From assembly GCF_014467015.1 (NCBI RefSeq), contig NZ_CP058559.1, positions 2,976,001 through 3,040,000 of the forward strand: a stretch of 64,000 bases of DNA. The letters run 5' to 3'. Below are positions 28,164-36,929 of the stretch, piece after piece (the stretch's first letter is position 1; every line of letters begins with the position of its first letter). Both the position numbers and the translations under genes were made by a program. The stretch is from Alkalicella caledoniensis. Its GTDB lineage: Bacteria > Bacillota > Proteinivoracia > Proteinivoracales > Proteinivoracaceae. The notes under the pieces are model-generated. The model did no database searches and was not told the origin of the DNA. It saw only the letters and a list, made by a program, of their open reading frames with translations.

Positions 28164-28791
28164 TGAGAATTTTGAAAAACTTGGTATAGCAGAGCAAGAA
28201 AGTTTTAAAAGAATTATAAACTGGATTTTAGCACATACCTTTTTATTACAGGTACAATATGATTTTTCCAATAACTTACGATATACTAACCAGGATTATG
28301 TATTCGTGGAAAGAAATTTCGAGTTATTTCAAGAATACCTGAACTACAGTGGATTTTATTTAGAAAGAGATAGTAATTACGGGGTAATCTGTTTGACTAG
28401 CTCTTATGACGCAAATAGGCAGAGATTTGATAAGCTAACGACTTTAATGGTTTATGTTCTAAGGCTAATTTATGAGGAAGAAAGGGAAAAACTATCTCTA
28501 TCAAAGGAGATTTTCACATCCACTGGGGAATTAGTACATAAGATGATTTCACTGGGAGTTATCACTAAGAAGCCGGCGGATATTGCCCTTAGAGAAGCCT
28601 TAAGGCGTCTTAATCGTTTTCGGGTTATAGATAAGGCTGAAGGGTTTTGGGAAAATGCAGGAACAAAACTTTTAATCCTCCCTACTATCCTTTTTATTGT
28701 AACAAACGAGAGGATTAGTAACATGTATGCTTTGTTGGATAAAGTGGAGGAGGTAGGGGACAAAGAGGATTATTTGGAGGAACAAGGATGA
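28156..28791 (+). CDS. jetB: Wadjet system protein JetB
   Basis: From GTG 28156 the protein has 211 residues; an ATG at 28105 would add 17, but it overlaps jetA more deeply and its added residues look like out-of-frame jetA. AGGAAAGGG about 10 bp before the GTG supports the later start. The sequence FEKLGIAEQESFKRIINWILAHTFLL and the following winged-helix pattern fit the MksE/JetB (KITE) subunit that binds the kleisin JetA. It overlaps the jetC start by 4 bp (ATGA), so translation is coupled. Confidence 0.83.
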   Translation: MFDENFEKLGIAEQESFKRIINWILAHTFLLQVQYDFSNNLRYTNQDYVFVERNFELFQEYLNYSGFYLERDSNYGVICLTSSYDANRQRFDKLTTLMVYVLRLIYEEEREKLSLSKEIFTSTGELVHKMISLGVITKKPADIALREALRRLNRFRVIDKAEGFWENAGTKLLILPTILFIVTNERISNMYALLDKVEEVGDKEDYLEEQG

Positions 28792-31700
28792 AAAAATTAA
28801 AGAGAATGCTCTTAGTAAATTGGCATAACTATGCAAAAGAAGTGATAGAGTTTGACACAATTAACTTTCTTACAGGAAAGACAGCGGCAGGAAAATCAAC
28901 TATAATCGATGCTTTACAATTAGTACTATTAGGGGATACAACGGGTTCTTTTTTCAATAAAGCTGCTAATCAGAAATCAGCTCGAACATTAAAGGGCTAT
29001 TTATTTGGTGAAACAGGCGATGATGGTGAAACAGGGTTCAATTATTTGAGAAATGAAAGATTTACTAGTTATGTGGCATTAGAGTTTGAGGATACCACTC
29101 AAAGGCGGATGTTTACAACTGGAATTGTCTGTGATTGCTATAAAGATCAAACATTTGATTATAAATGGTTTATACTAAATAACCGAGGACTACCCGAAAA
29201 TCTATTTGTTGATGAAAAAAGTAGGGTTCCCTATGACATTAGGAATTTAAGGGCACTCTTAGCTGAATGGTTGAAAGGTAAAAAGGGGTATGATTTTGAG
29301 TTATTGGATACAAATAAGCGCTATCAGGAAGTAACCCTTGGAAAATTTGGTCAGGTTAAGAATAAATACAGGGTCTTGCTTAAAAAGGCTGTCCCATTTT
29401 CACCAATTGCAGATATTGAACAGTTTATTACAGAGTCTATTTGTGATATAAAGGATAGAATTGATGTCGATCAGATGCAAAGTGATATAAGACAATATAA
29501 GCAATTAGAGCAGGATGCTCTAGGCATCCAAGAGAGAATAACTAAACTCCAAGAAATTTGTAGTATTAATAAGAATTATGAAAATGAAAAAGAGAAATTT
29601 AAGCAGCAGGATTATATATTTATAAGGGCAGGCAAAGCAGAGGCAGAGCGGCAGGAAAATGAGATTAATAACCTCATTCTAGAAAAAAGAGAGTCGATAA
29701 TGCTGAATGAGGAAGCAATGAAAAATCTGAAAAGTGAATTATCAATTATAATAAAGAAACTTGAACAACTAGAAATTGAATACCGTACTTCTGATATTGC
29801 AAAGAGGGAAAGAGAGTTAAAAGAAGGAATAGCTAAAATTAGGAAAGAAATAAATGAGTTAGAAAAGAGTATACAAGCAATGTTGGAACGGATAAATGGT
29901 TATGGAAAAAAATGGTTAGTACTATCAGACAATCTCAAGTCGTGTGGCTTTTCGACAGAAATAGTTGAAGAAGGACAATTACTATTTGCCGAAATGAAAG
30001 ATTTAGATGTGAAAGAAGCTAAGAGTTATCCGTTTGTAGATGTAGCCATTAAGTTTGACAACTTAAAATCAGAAGTAAATGGCTATCAAGCAGAGCTAAA
30101 AAAGCGGGGAGAGCAATTAAAACACGATATTGAAGAGTTAGAAGGAAAAATATCTAATATTAATAAGGGGATAAAGCCTTATCCTTATGAGGTGACTTCC
30201 TTAAAGCGGATTATCGAAGAACAGCTGTTTAAGCTTCATAAAAAGGCTGTTCCAGTATATATTCTTGCGGATTTATTAGAAATACCAGAGCCCAGATGGA
30301 GAAATGCTATTGAAGGGTATCTTGATAAGCAGAAGTTCTACCTCCTTGTAAATGAAGAATACTATCGAGATTCCCTTCGTATTTACAGTCAGGAAAAAGA
30401 AGAAAAGAAGATTCACGATGTAGGGCTGATAGATATAGGAAAATTAAAAAAATACACAAGACCGCTAAGGTCAGGCTCCCTTGCAGAAGAAGTTGAATCA
30501 GATAATAAGTGCGGGAAGCTATATGCTAACTATCTCCTAGGTGGAGTAATGAAGTGTGATCATGTAGATGATTTACGCAACCATAAAATTGCTATAACAG
30601 ATGACGGGATGTTATACAAAGGATTTGTTTCACGTAGGATTAACCCAGCTAGATATTCCAACCCATTTATTGGTCGGAAATCACTGGAGCTTCTCATTAT
30701 TAAGTTGGAAAAGGATTTAGAACAACAGAAGAAGCTTTATGAAGAGGTAATAAATTATCACAGAATTGTAAAGGATGCAAGCTCTGCTATGACTCTTAGT
30801 AGGTATGAAGGGGAAGAAAATGAAAAGTTAATTAAAGAAGCAGGAATAATTCCACAACTGAAGGAGCGATTGCTTAAGATTCAGCAGGAATACGATGGGC
30901 TTGATATTTTGTTTCTGGAGCGTATGGAGAAAAAGATAGTTATGTATAAAGAAGAAATTAAAGAAAAAGATGGCCAGAAGCATGAATTGGATAAGGACAA
31001 TACTCGCTTGGATACAGAAATAGAGAACATGGAAAAAGAAAAGTTGCCAGAAATTAAGAGGAAAGTCCTACAAATTCAAGGTGAAATCGATGAAGAATTT
31101 GAACTTGATTGGATAGAGAAAGTAGGAGAGCCTCGCTTCTTGCGCGAAAGTGCAGCAAATAGAACCATGGCGTCCTTGAAAAGTGGCTTTTATTCAGCTA
31201 AGCAACAGACTGCAAAAAAGCGGGATTCCCTGCGAAGCCAAAGGACAGAAAAAAGATCTAGATATAATGGTGAGTATAAAATGCCCTTTGACATTGAAGC
31301 AGAAAGTAACCGTGATTTTGATAAGGAGTTACAAGACTTAGATGATATCAGGTTACCTGAGTATATCGAGAAGATTAAAGATTCTAAGGTTAAGGCATAT
31401 AACCAATTCCGTGATGATTTTATCGCGAAGCTGAAATCTAACATTGAGACTGTGACAGAACAACTTAATGAGTTAAACGCTTCTCTAAAACAAAGTGTTT
31501 TTGGAACAGATACTTATCGCTTTGAAAAGAAGCCAAGGCCTGAATACCGCGCCTATTACGATATGATTATGGATCCATTGCTAATGGATACCAGTGGTTG
31601 GAATATTTCATCCAAAAGCTTCAATGAAAAATATAAAAAGGAAATTGATGAACTTTTTCGGTTACTGATTTTAAATGATAATAATGTAAGCGCAGAACGT

Positions 31701-32153
31701 AGGTCGGAGTATGAACGGAATATAAAGAAATTTACAGATTACAAGACCTATCTAATATTTGACTTGGTAGTGACCAATGAACAGGGGGATGAACAGAGAC
31801 TTTCTAAGACCCTTCTTAAAAAATCTGGAGGAGAGACACAAATTCCTTTTTATATTGCACTACTAGCTTCATTTTCACAAGTGTGTAGAATCAGAAGTAA
31901 AAAGCATAATAATACCATTCGTTTAATTATTTTAGATGAGGCTTTTAGTAAAATGGATGGAGAGCGGATACAGGAAAGTATACGGCTATTGAAACGCTTT
32001 GAGCTACAGGCTATTTTTTCTGCACCACCAGATAAAATTCCTGACATTGCGCCCTTAGTAAGCCGTAACATTGCTGTATATAAGGGAAGAAAACATTCAT
32101 TTACTAAAAATTTTGATCCAAAGGAAATAGATGAAGTTCTAATGGAGGAGTAA
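28788..32153 (+). CDS. jetC: Wadjet SMC-like ATPase JetC
   Basis: The 1,121-residue SMC/MukB-like ATPase has Walker A TGKTAAGKST at residues 29-38. Long coiled coils run at about 250-430 and 670-790 on either side of a hinge-like region (about 480-640). Near the C-terminus are the signature LKKSGGETQIPFYIALL at about 1010 and Walker B LIILDEAFSKMDGERIQ at about 1046. In Wadjet this subunit extrudes DNA loops with ATP and delivers circular DNA to JetD. Length and domain order are normal, and the frame is intact. Confidence 0.93.
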   Translation: MKKLKRMLLVNWHNYAKEVIEFDTINFLTGKTAAGKSTIIDALQLVLLGDTTGSFFNKAANQKSARTLKGYLFGETGDDGETGFNYLRNERFTSYVALEFEDTTQRRMFTTGIVCDCYKDQTFDYKWFILNNRGLPENLFVDEKSRVPYDIRNLRALLAEWLKGKKGYDFELLDTNKRYQEVTLGKFGQVKNKYRVLLKKAVPFSPIADIEQFITESICDIKDRIDVDQMQSDIRQYKQLEQDALGIQERITKLQEICSINKNYENEKEKFKQQDYIFIRAGKAEAERQENEINNLILEKRESIMLNEEAMKNLKSELSIIIKKLEQLEIEYRTSDIAKRERELKEGIAKIRKEINELEKSIQAMLERINGYGKKWLVLSDNLKSCGFSTEIVEEGQLLFAEMKDLDVKEAKSYPFVDVAIKFDNLKSEVNGYQAELKKRGEQLKHDIEELEGKISNINKGIKPYPYEVTSLKRIIEEQLFKLHKKAVPVYILADLLEIPEPRWRNAIEGYLDKQKFYLLVNEEYYRDSLRIYSQEKEEKKIHDVGLIDIGKLKKYTRPLRSGSLAEEVESDNKCGKLYANYLLGGVMKCDHVDDLRNHKIAITDDGMLYKGFVSRRINPARYSNPFIGRKSLELLIIKLEKDLEQQKKLYEEVINYHRIVKDASSAMTLSRYEGEENEKLIKEAGIIPQLKERLLKIQQEYDGLDILFLERMEKKIVMYKEEIKEKDGQKHELDKDNTRLDTEIENMEKEKLPEIKRKVLQIQGEIDEEFELDWIEKVGEPRFLRESAANRTMASLKSGFYSAKQQTAKKRDSLRSQRTEKRSRYNGEYKMPFDIEAESNRDFDKELQDLDDIRLPEYIEKIKDSKVKAYNQFRDDFIAKLKSNIETVTEQLNELNASLKQSVFGTDTYRFEKKPRPEYRAYYDMIMDPLLMDTSGWNISSKSFNEKYKKEIDELFRLLILNDNNVSAERRSEYERNIKKFTDYKTYLIFDLVVTNEQGDEQRLSKTLLKKSGGETQIPFYIALLASFSQVCRIRSKKHNNTIRLIILDEAFSKMDGERIQESIRLLKRFELQAIFSAPPDKIPDIAPLVSRNIAVYKGRKHSFTKNFDPKEIDEVLMEE

Positions 32154-32163
32154 TGAAGGGGAG

Positions 32164-33435
32164 ATGTCTATGAACTATCAAGCATTGATTTTAGAGAAGC
32201 TTATTGGAAAATACGAAAACAGCAAATCCTCCAAAGGGACCACATCTACAAGAAAGATTGCTTTTCGTATGCAGAATGAAAAAAAACTAAACCGTAACAT
32301 GGAAATCGCAGAAGAAAAGGAACAGTTTTTAGCTATATTAGAAAGACTTAAGCAAAGAGGCTTAATTGATTACTCTTGGGTCCGTTATGAAACAGGAAAT
32401 TTGGTAGATCGGATATGGCTGATTCTAGAAGAAGGTAAAATAAGAGAATGCTACCAGATACTTAAAAGAGTCCCAAAAGGAGATAAAGTTGATACCTTGA
32501 AGCAGTATATAGTAGACTCTCTCACCAAAATAAAGCAGGCTGAGGAAGAAATTCGTCCTTTTCTAGAAAAACAGTTAGAATACATACAACAAAAGCAATC
32601 AATTCCTCGTTTTTTTACTGATGACAGGGAGTTAAGCAACAGTATTTTAAACTGTTTATGTTACCTTGCCCAAAATGAACAAGAAATTCAGGAGAGGGTA
32701 CTCAGTAGTTATCTATATAATGATAGTAAATACTTTGAACGGCATGTGAAAGGAAAGGTCCTATCTATATTAAGGGCAATAAAGAAAGAAAAAGGGGAAG
32801 AGGTAGCGGAAGAAGAATTACTTCCTGAAAAAGGCGTTGTAAAATGGCCTGAGATTTTGGAGTTTACCGGTAAGGTGATAGTATATGTGAGTCAGGGGAC
32901 TCCAGTTGATTTCTCATCACAGCAGTATGGTGCATATATTAACTCACTAACGGTAGTAGAAGTGCAGCAGATTGATGTAAGTAAAGTAAAGAGAGTATTA
33001 TTTATTGAAAATAAAGCTAATTATGTATGGTATATACAGCAAAGAAAAGAAGAGGAGTTAGTCATTTACCACGGAGGATGCTACAGTCCTGTAAAGGGAA
33101 AATGGTTCAGGAAGCTTTATGAATCATTTGAACAAGAGAAAGAGGAAGTCGAGTTTTACCACTGGGGCGACATAGACTTGGGGGGCTTGAAGATATTCAT
33201 AAGATTGAAGGCGGAAATTATTCCGCATCTTAAGCCTTACAAGATGGATATAGAAACACTAGAAAATAATCAAGAAAAAGGTACATCAATGAAAGAATCT
33301 TATAGAAAGCTACTGGAGGAAATGAGAAAAGACATTAAGTATAAGGACTTTGATAACTTGATTAAACGAATGCTGGAGCTTGATATTCGTTTGGAGCAAG
33401 AACAGTTATTATATGAAGTACGCTCAAAGATGTAA
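32164..33435 (+). CDS. jetD: Wadjet TOPRIM-like nuclease JetD
   Basis: The 423-residue protein has a helical N-terminal half and a DUF2220-type TOPRIM C-terminal domain. The likely metal ligands are the glutamate in LFIENKANY (about residue 280) and the aspartates in HWGDIDLGGLKI (D336, D338). JetD cuts plasmid DNA once the JetABC complex has extruded the whole circle. The start could be ATG 32164 or ATG 32170; GGAGGAGTAATGAAGGGGAG overlapping the jetC end serves either. With all four jet genes complete and adjacent, the system is probably functional. Confidence 0.88.
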   Translation: MSMNYQALILEKLIGKYENSKSSKGTTSTRKIAFRMQNEKKLNRNMEIAEEKEQFLAILERLKQRGLIDYSWVRYETGNLVDRIWLILEEGKIRECYQILKRVPKGDKVDTLKQYIVDSLTKIKQAEEEIRPFLEKQLEYIQQKQSIPRFFTDDRELSNSILNCLCYLAQNEQEIQERVLSSYLYNDSKYFERHVKGKVLSILRAIKKEKGEEVAEEELLPEKGVVKWPEILEFTGKVIVYVSQGTPVDFSSQQYGAYINSLTVVEVQQIDVSKVKRVLFIENKANYVWYIQQRKEEELVIYHGGCYSPVKGKWFRKLYESFEQEKEEVEFYHWGDIDLGGLKIFIRLKAEIIPHLKPYKMDIETLENNQEKGTSMKESYRKLLEEMRKDIKYKDFDNLIKRMLELDIRLEQEQLLYEVRSKM

Positions 33436-33467
33436 ACAAAATTTTCTGATTATTACCTAGTTTATCC

Positions 33468-33496
33468 TTGACATATATCTATAAAAGTAATAGTAT
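33468..33496 (+). promoter_or_regulatory. Sigma-A promoter for the DUF488 operon
   Basis: TTGACA (33468-33473), a 17-bp spacer and TAGTAT (33491-33496) lie 75 bp before the first DUF488 start. This shows the operon is transcribed separately from the Wadjet genes. Confidence 0.75.
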
Positions 33497-33570
33497 GTAA
33501 ATAGAACAGGTGTTCATTGCTTTTGTATTATTAATAGGAAAAAAAGTATAGAAATGGTGGTGATAAAGGT

Positions 33571-34194
33571 ATGAAAGACATATTTACAATTGGTTACTCA
33601 TGTTTGAAAGTAGATGACTTTATAAGAATACTAAAAGAATATAAGATAACGAGCTTAATCGATGTTAGAAGTAAGCCATTTTCTATTCATCACGAAGAAT
33701 TTAACTATACCAATTTGTCTAAACTTTTGAAAAGCCATTCTATTATATACAGAAATTACAAGGATGAATTTGGAGCTAGGCAAGAAGACCCAATATATCA
33801 CCATAAGGGGTACTTAGATTTTAACCTATTTTCAAAATCAAATGTCTTTCAAGAGGGAGTTCGTAAAATAGAAGCTGGAATGAGGCTAAATTATTCTTTT
33901 GCATTTATGTGCGCAGAAAAAGACCCAAGTACTTGCCATAGGAACATAATGGTAGCTAGAGAATTTTACAATAGAGGTCACAATATTAAAAATGTATTAT
34001 CTGATGGTTCTTACGAAATTCAGGAAGAGCTTGAAAAGAGGCTAGTTGAAGACTACTTTCCAAACAGAGGTCAATTGGACTTATTCGAGGATAAACTATC
34101 TTGGATAGAAATGGTTCAAAAAAGCTATGACCTTAGAAATAAGGAGATAGGTTATAGAATGTATGAGGATGAGAGAAAGGTAAAAATATCATGA
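33571..34194 (+). CDS. DUF488 domain protein
   Basis: The 207-residue protein has DUF488 features: FTIGYSCLKVDDFIRIL at the start, SLIDVRSKPFSIHHEEFN near residue 29, FMCAEKDPSTCHR near 111-124. The conserved cysteine-histidine CHR end resembles rhodanese-like or nucleotide-handling folds, but the activity is unknown. It overlaps the next gene by 4 bp (ATGA), and the second gene is another DUF488, so they probably work as a pair. The ATG follows GGTGGTGATAAAGGT. Confidence 0.85.
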   Translation: MKDIFTIGYSCLKVDDFIRILKEYKITSLIDVRSKPFSIHHEEFNYTNLSKLLKSHSIIYRNYKDEFGARQEDPIYHHKGYLDFNLFSKSNVFQEGVRKIEAGMRLNYSFAFMCAEKDPSTCHRNIMVAREFYNRGHNIKNVLSDGSYEIQEELEKRLVEDYFPNRGQLDLFEDKLSWIEMVQKSYDLRNKEIGYRMYEDERKVKIS

Positions 34195-34634
34195 TGCAAA
34201 CTATATATACAATCGGATTTACTAAAAAAAGTGCTCAGGATTTTTTTGAATTATTAATAAATAATAAAATTGATCTAATAGTTGATATAAGACTGAACAA
34301 CACCTCTCAACTAGCAGCATTTGCAAAGTATCCAGACATCAAATACTTTTTGAAAAAAATTTACAATATCAGTTATATACATGACACTACTTTTTCTCCA
34401 ACTGAACTAACTTTGAAAAGATATAAAAAGAAAGAGATTGATTGGAACACATATGTTGACGAATTTTCTCAAACAATGGCTGCAAGAAGAATAGAAGAAT
34501 ATATTGGGAGAAAATTTTTCGCTGATGAGAGGATTTGCTTACTCTGTAGCGAATCCACTGCTGATAGATGTCATAGAGGGCTTGTAGCAAATATTTTTAA
34601 GAAGGTGAAAAACATAGATATTATTCATCTGTAG
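34191..34634 (+). CDS. Second, shorter DUF488 domain protein
   Basis: The 147-residue protein has the same core as its neighbour: TIYTIGFTKKSAQDFFELL, LIVDIRLNNTSQLAAFAK and the ending LLCSESTADRCHRGLVANIF, with the CHR motif near 125. It starts inside the stop of the first DUF488 gene (ATGATG; the first or second ATG could serve). Two non-identical DUF488 proteins in tandem suggest a hetero-oligomer. The following gene is 16 bp downstream. Confidence 0.85.
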   Translation: MMQTIYTIGFTKKSAQDFFELLINNKIDLIVDIRLNNTSQLAAFAKYPDIKYFLKKIYNISYIHDTTFSPTELTLKRYKKKEIDWNTYVDEFSQTMAARRIEEYIGRKFFADERICLLCSESTADRCHRGLVANIFKKVKNIDIIHL

Positions 34635-34650
34635 ACTGGGGGGGATACAA

Positions 34651-35295
34651 ATGGAGAAGGAGATTATTGTATTAGCAAAAAGTTCTAAGCAGGGTGAATA
34701 TTGTATTGCTGGTATCGATACATCTACAGGGGAATGGATTAGACCGATATCTAATAATGCAGCTAAAGAAGGTTCTGTGCCGATTGGAGATATTACATAT
34801 GAAAATGGAACGCAAGTAGAAATTCTAGACAAGGTAAGAATAAGATTCTCTTCGCATGCACCATCTAGATCTCAGCCTGAAAATTACATATATGACTCCT
34901 CATACTATTGGAGTAAAGAAGGTAGATATACCTTTTCTCAGGTGTTAAATATTCGTGGTTATGATAAACCCGAGATGATTTTTTATAATGCTTATAGGAG
35001 AGTTCCAGAAGTTGAGATAGGTGGGGAACCTTCTTTACTACTAGTAAATATTCAAGAGCCAACTGTTGTAATAAATACCGACGGTTTTCGTAGAAAAATA
35101 AGCCTAAATTTTGTATATAATAATACTCGATATTATGACTTCAGTATTAGTGATAGCTACATAAAGGGCCAGTATAATAATCATAGAGATGGTTGTTACC
35201 CCATAGGGCGGGATCTGACAATAGTTTTTAGTTTAACTGATGTGTTTATGGGTTATTATTATAAAATGGCTGCACAAATATTTCTAAATCACTAG
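34651..35295 (+). CDS. Dual OB-fold domain protein
   Basis: The 214-residue protein opens EIIVLAKSSKQGEYCIAGIDTSTGEWIRPISN and continues with strand-rich segments (VEILDKVRIRFSS, PSLLLVNIQEPTVV, KISLNFVYNNTRYYDFSISDSYI). This is the pattern of proteins annotated as 'dual OB domain-containing'. OB folds usually bind nucleic acid. Its position after two DUF488 genes, with a strong ribosome-binding site (GGGGGGA), makes it the third member of a compact three-gene operon. Its function is not established. Confidence 0.75.
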   Translation: MEKEIIVLAKSSKQGEYCIAGIDTSTGEWIRPISNNAAKEGSVPIGDITYENGTQVEILDKVRIRFSSHAPSRSQPENYIYDSSYYWSKEGRYTFSQVLNIRGYDKPEMIFYNAYRRVPEVEIGGEPSLLLVNIQEPTVVINTDGFRRKISLNFVYNNTRYYDFSISDSYIKGQYNNHRDGCYPIGRDLTIVFSLTDVFMGYYYKMAAQIFLNH

Positions 35296-35342
35296 ATGAC
35301 AATCTATCAGTCTATAAACAACACCTAAGAAAAAAGGGAGTA

Positions 35343-35367
35343 GGAGTCAGGACTACAATCATGCAAT
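35343..35367 (+). repeat. GGGGTCAGGACTGCAAT repeat, diverged copy
   Basis: GGAGTCAGGACTACAATCAT followed by GCAAT matches the copies at 40081 and 41811 and the intron-split copy at 17731/19662. Confidence 0.7.
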
Positions 35368-35425
35368 CCCCAATGTAATATTGAGTTCTTAGTAAAATAA
35401 ATTACAGCATAGGTATTAATAAAGA

Positions 35426-35467
35426 AGCCCAATGAGTTGACACAAAGTCAATTCACTGGGCTTTTTT
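35426..35467 (+). terminator. Hairpin of the recurring hairpin/GCAGGATT unit
   Basis: AGCCCAATGAGTTGAC and GTCAATTCACTGGGCT form a long stem (few mismatches) around ACAAA and are followed by TTTTTT. The inner TTGACACAAAGTCAA is shared with the hairpins at 40159 and 45102. Confidence 0.78.
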
Positions 35468-35470
35468 CCT

Positions 35471-35497
35471 GCAGATTTCCATCCCTTGCTATTGAAT
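35471..35497 (+). repeat. GCAGGATT...TATTGAAT dispersed motif, copy 3
   Basis: GCAGATTTCCATCC followed by CTTGCTATTGAAT. It directly follows the T tract of the preceding terminator and lies 34 bp before a DUF6361-like gene start. Confidence 0.72.
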
Positions 35498-35530
35498 ATA
35501 CAATACTAACTGACTAAGGAAGTGTTCTTG

Positions 35531-35623
35531 ATGAAATTTGGATGGATTGATTTTTCTAGGGAGCAGCGTAATAAGATGCTTAATGTTATAAAATTTTTGT
35601 CTGAGCCCTGGGCCTGTGGATAG
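35531..35623 (+). pseudogene. DUF6361-like gene start, best-preserved fragment
   Basis: The ATG opens MKFGWIDFSREQRNKMLNV and IKFLSEPWACG before a TAG. The start closely resembles that of DUF6361 proteins, in which the next residues after LLSEPG would continue for several hundred more. Only 30 codons remain. Decayed versions of the same start and leader are at 19840, 40271 and 42000. Confidence 0.6.
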
Positions 35624-35702
35624 GTCGGTCAAGTACTAGATTTTTTTTCTAGGCACTGTAAAAGTGATAAAAATGAGACTTCATATTTAAGCAAAGAGTA
35701 AA

Positions 35703-35802
35703 ATGCAGATAAGAAAAGTAATTATACGTAATTTCCAAGGATTTAGCGAAGAGGATACTCATATTGACTTATCTAACTTACCCACTCTTATTGGGGCTAA
35801 TA
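35703..35802 (+). pseudogene. gajA 5' fragment (second Gabija remnant)
   Basis: The ATG opens MQIRKVIIRNFQGFSEEDTH and IDLSNLPTLIGAN, then the match stops just before the Walker A lysine. The intact gajA at 13310 reads MQIRKIIIRNFQGFGEEDTH and IELSDLTTFIGAN over the same stretch, and the DNA is similarly close. This is the truncated start of a second, related OLD-family nuclease gene. It does not derive from a recent copy, since several silent and coding changes separate the two. Confidence 0.85.
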
Positions 35803-35887
35803 AATTAAGGATTGTTTTTTCTGGGTGAGTACTAATTACAAGGTTATGCTGGAAGGTTATTGGGAACTCTAAAATGGGTTTAGAACA

Positions 35888-35924
35888 AAAACGAGGGATC
35901 AGATACGTGAATCCCTCGTTTTAT
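35888..35924 (+). terminator. Perfect 12-bp stem terminator
   Basis: AAAACGAGGGAT and ATCCCTCGTTTT flank an 11-base loop and end in T residues. With no intact gene upstream, it is probably the leftover end of a lost transcription unit. Confidence 0.7.
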
Positions 35925-36076
35925 TAGCTACAACAGTGTGTAATTGAACATTCTAACGAAGTGGTAAATATAGTTGAATTCTGCCTAAGGGTTATTTGGA
36001 GATTTGTAAGTTACGATAAACATAGCTATTATGAAGAAAATTAAGAAACCATGGAAGTTTTAAATGGAGTATTCTA

Positions 36077-36679
36077 TCAGTATATGTAATAAATAAATTT
36101 ATCTCTTAAGTCGGATATAAGAGTTGACAAAAAAAATGCTAATTTTGTTGAAACACCACCTATTGTCAAAATCAATAAAGGCATCCATAGGTCTTTGAAA
36201 TCGCCATTATATAGAGTAGTAGCTGTAATTATAATTGATATAAGGATTAGAGCTCCTCCAATATATTCAGTTATGGCACACAACAACATAAATAAATTAT
36301 CCATGAGAACTAAAAAAAGGAGTATAGGTAAGCATATTAGTTTTATGACATTGGCAAATAATATCTTTCCAATTTTATTAAGTGATATCCTTTTAGTTAT
36401 TGGATCTCCGGAGGAGTAACTTTGTTGATCACTAGTTTCTTTTTTCCAGGTAGCATAAGTATTGTGCGTTGTGCGCCTGCCTATGTCATAAGTTAGCCTT
36501 CTTTTATCGTCATACAAATTATCATATGCTTCTTTTATTAAAGAAAAGACAAACGCTGCATTAGATGAAGGATTTACATCGGGATGATAATTTTTGGAAA
36601 GATTTCTGTAAGCACTTTTTATTTCATCCTTAGTAGCACTTTCATTAACCCCTAAAATTCTGTAAAAGTCATTGTTCAA
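36077..36679 (-). CDS. J-domain (DnaJ-like) membrane protein
   Basis: The 200-residue protein starts with a J domain (residues 4-70: DFYRILGVNESATKDEIKSAYRNLSKNYHPDV), including the HPD triad at 32-34 that activates DnaK ATPase. After a linker (about 70-105) come two or three hydrophobic segments (about 108-135, 138-155, 163-185), so it is anchored in the membrane with the J domain in the cytoplasm. It lacks the G/F and zinc regions of DnaJ, so it is a specialised co-chaperone. It is divergent from the SF1 helicase gene, with 250 bp between them. Confidence 0.85.
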   Translation of the reverse strand: MNNDFYRILGVNESATKDEIKSAYRNLSKNYHPDVNPSSNAAFVFSLIKEAYDNLYDDKRRLTYDIGRRTTHNTYATWKKETSDQQSYSSGDPITKRISLNKIGKILFANVIKLICLPILLFLVLMDNLFMLLCAITEYIGGALILISIIITATTLYNGDFKDLWMPLLILTIGGVSTKLAFFLSTLISDLRDKFIYYIY

Positions 36680-36706
36680 GTTGGTTTCTCCCTCCTTATT
36701 TCTATG

Positions 36707-36736
36707 ATATATAATATTCTGATATATAATATTCTA
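36707..36736. repeat. Tandem 15-bp repeat in the divergent promoter region
   Basis: GATATATAATATTCT occurs twice in tandem. Each unit holds TATAAT-like sequence. It lies between the divergent J-protein and helicase genes and may be part of the J-protein promoter or an operator. Confidence 0.5.
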
Positions 36737-36929
36737 CTTGGTATCCGAATTACCTTCAATAGAAGGACTTATAAATTTCTGCATAACTCAATATCAGTGT
36801 AATTTTCTTTAGAAATTTGCGTTGGTGCAGGATTTTTAGCTAAGTTATAGAAATGATAGTTTATAGGAAAAAAGTATATGTTCCTTAGACGATATTTTTA
36901 AATAGAGGTTTATTAGAAGGAGTGATTTT

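Larger units (their letters stand above)
35296..36076. other. Gene-poor junction of repeat units and gene fragments
   Basis: No complete gene lies here. In order it holds a diverged GGAGTCAGGACT repeat, a terminator hairpin, a GCAGATT...TATTGAAT motif, a truncated DUF6361-like start, a truncated gajA start and a perfect terminator. The stretch after 35925 shows nothing recognisable. Confidence 0.75.
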
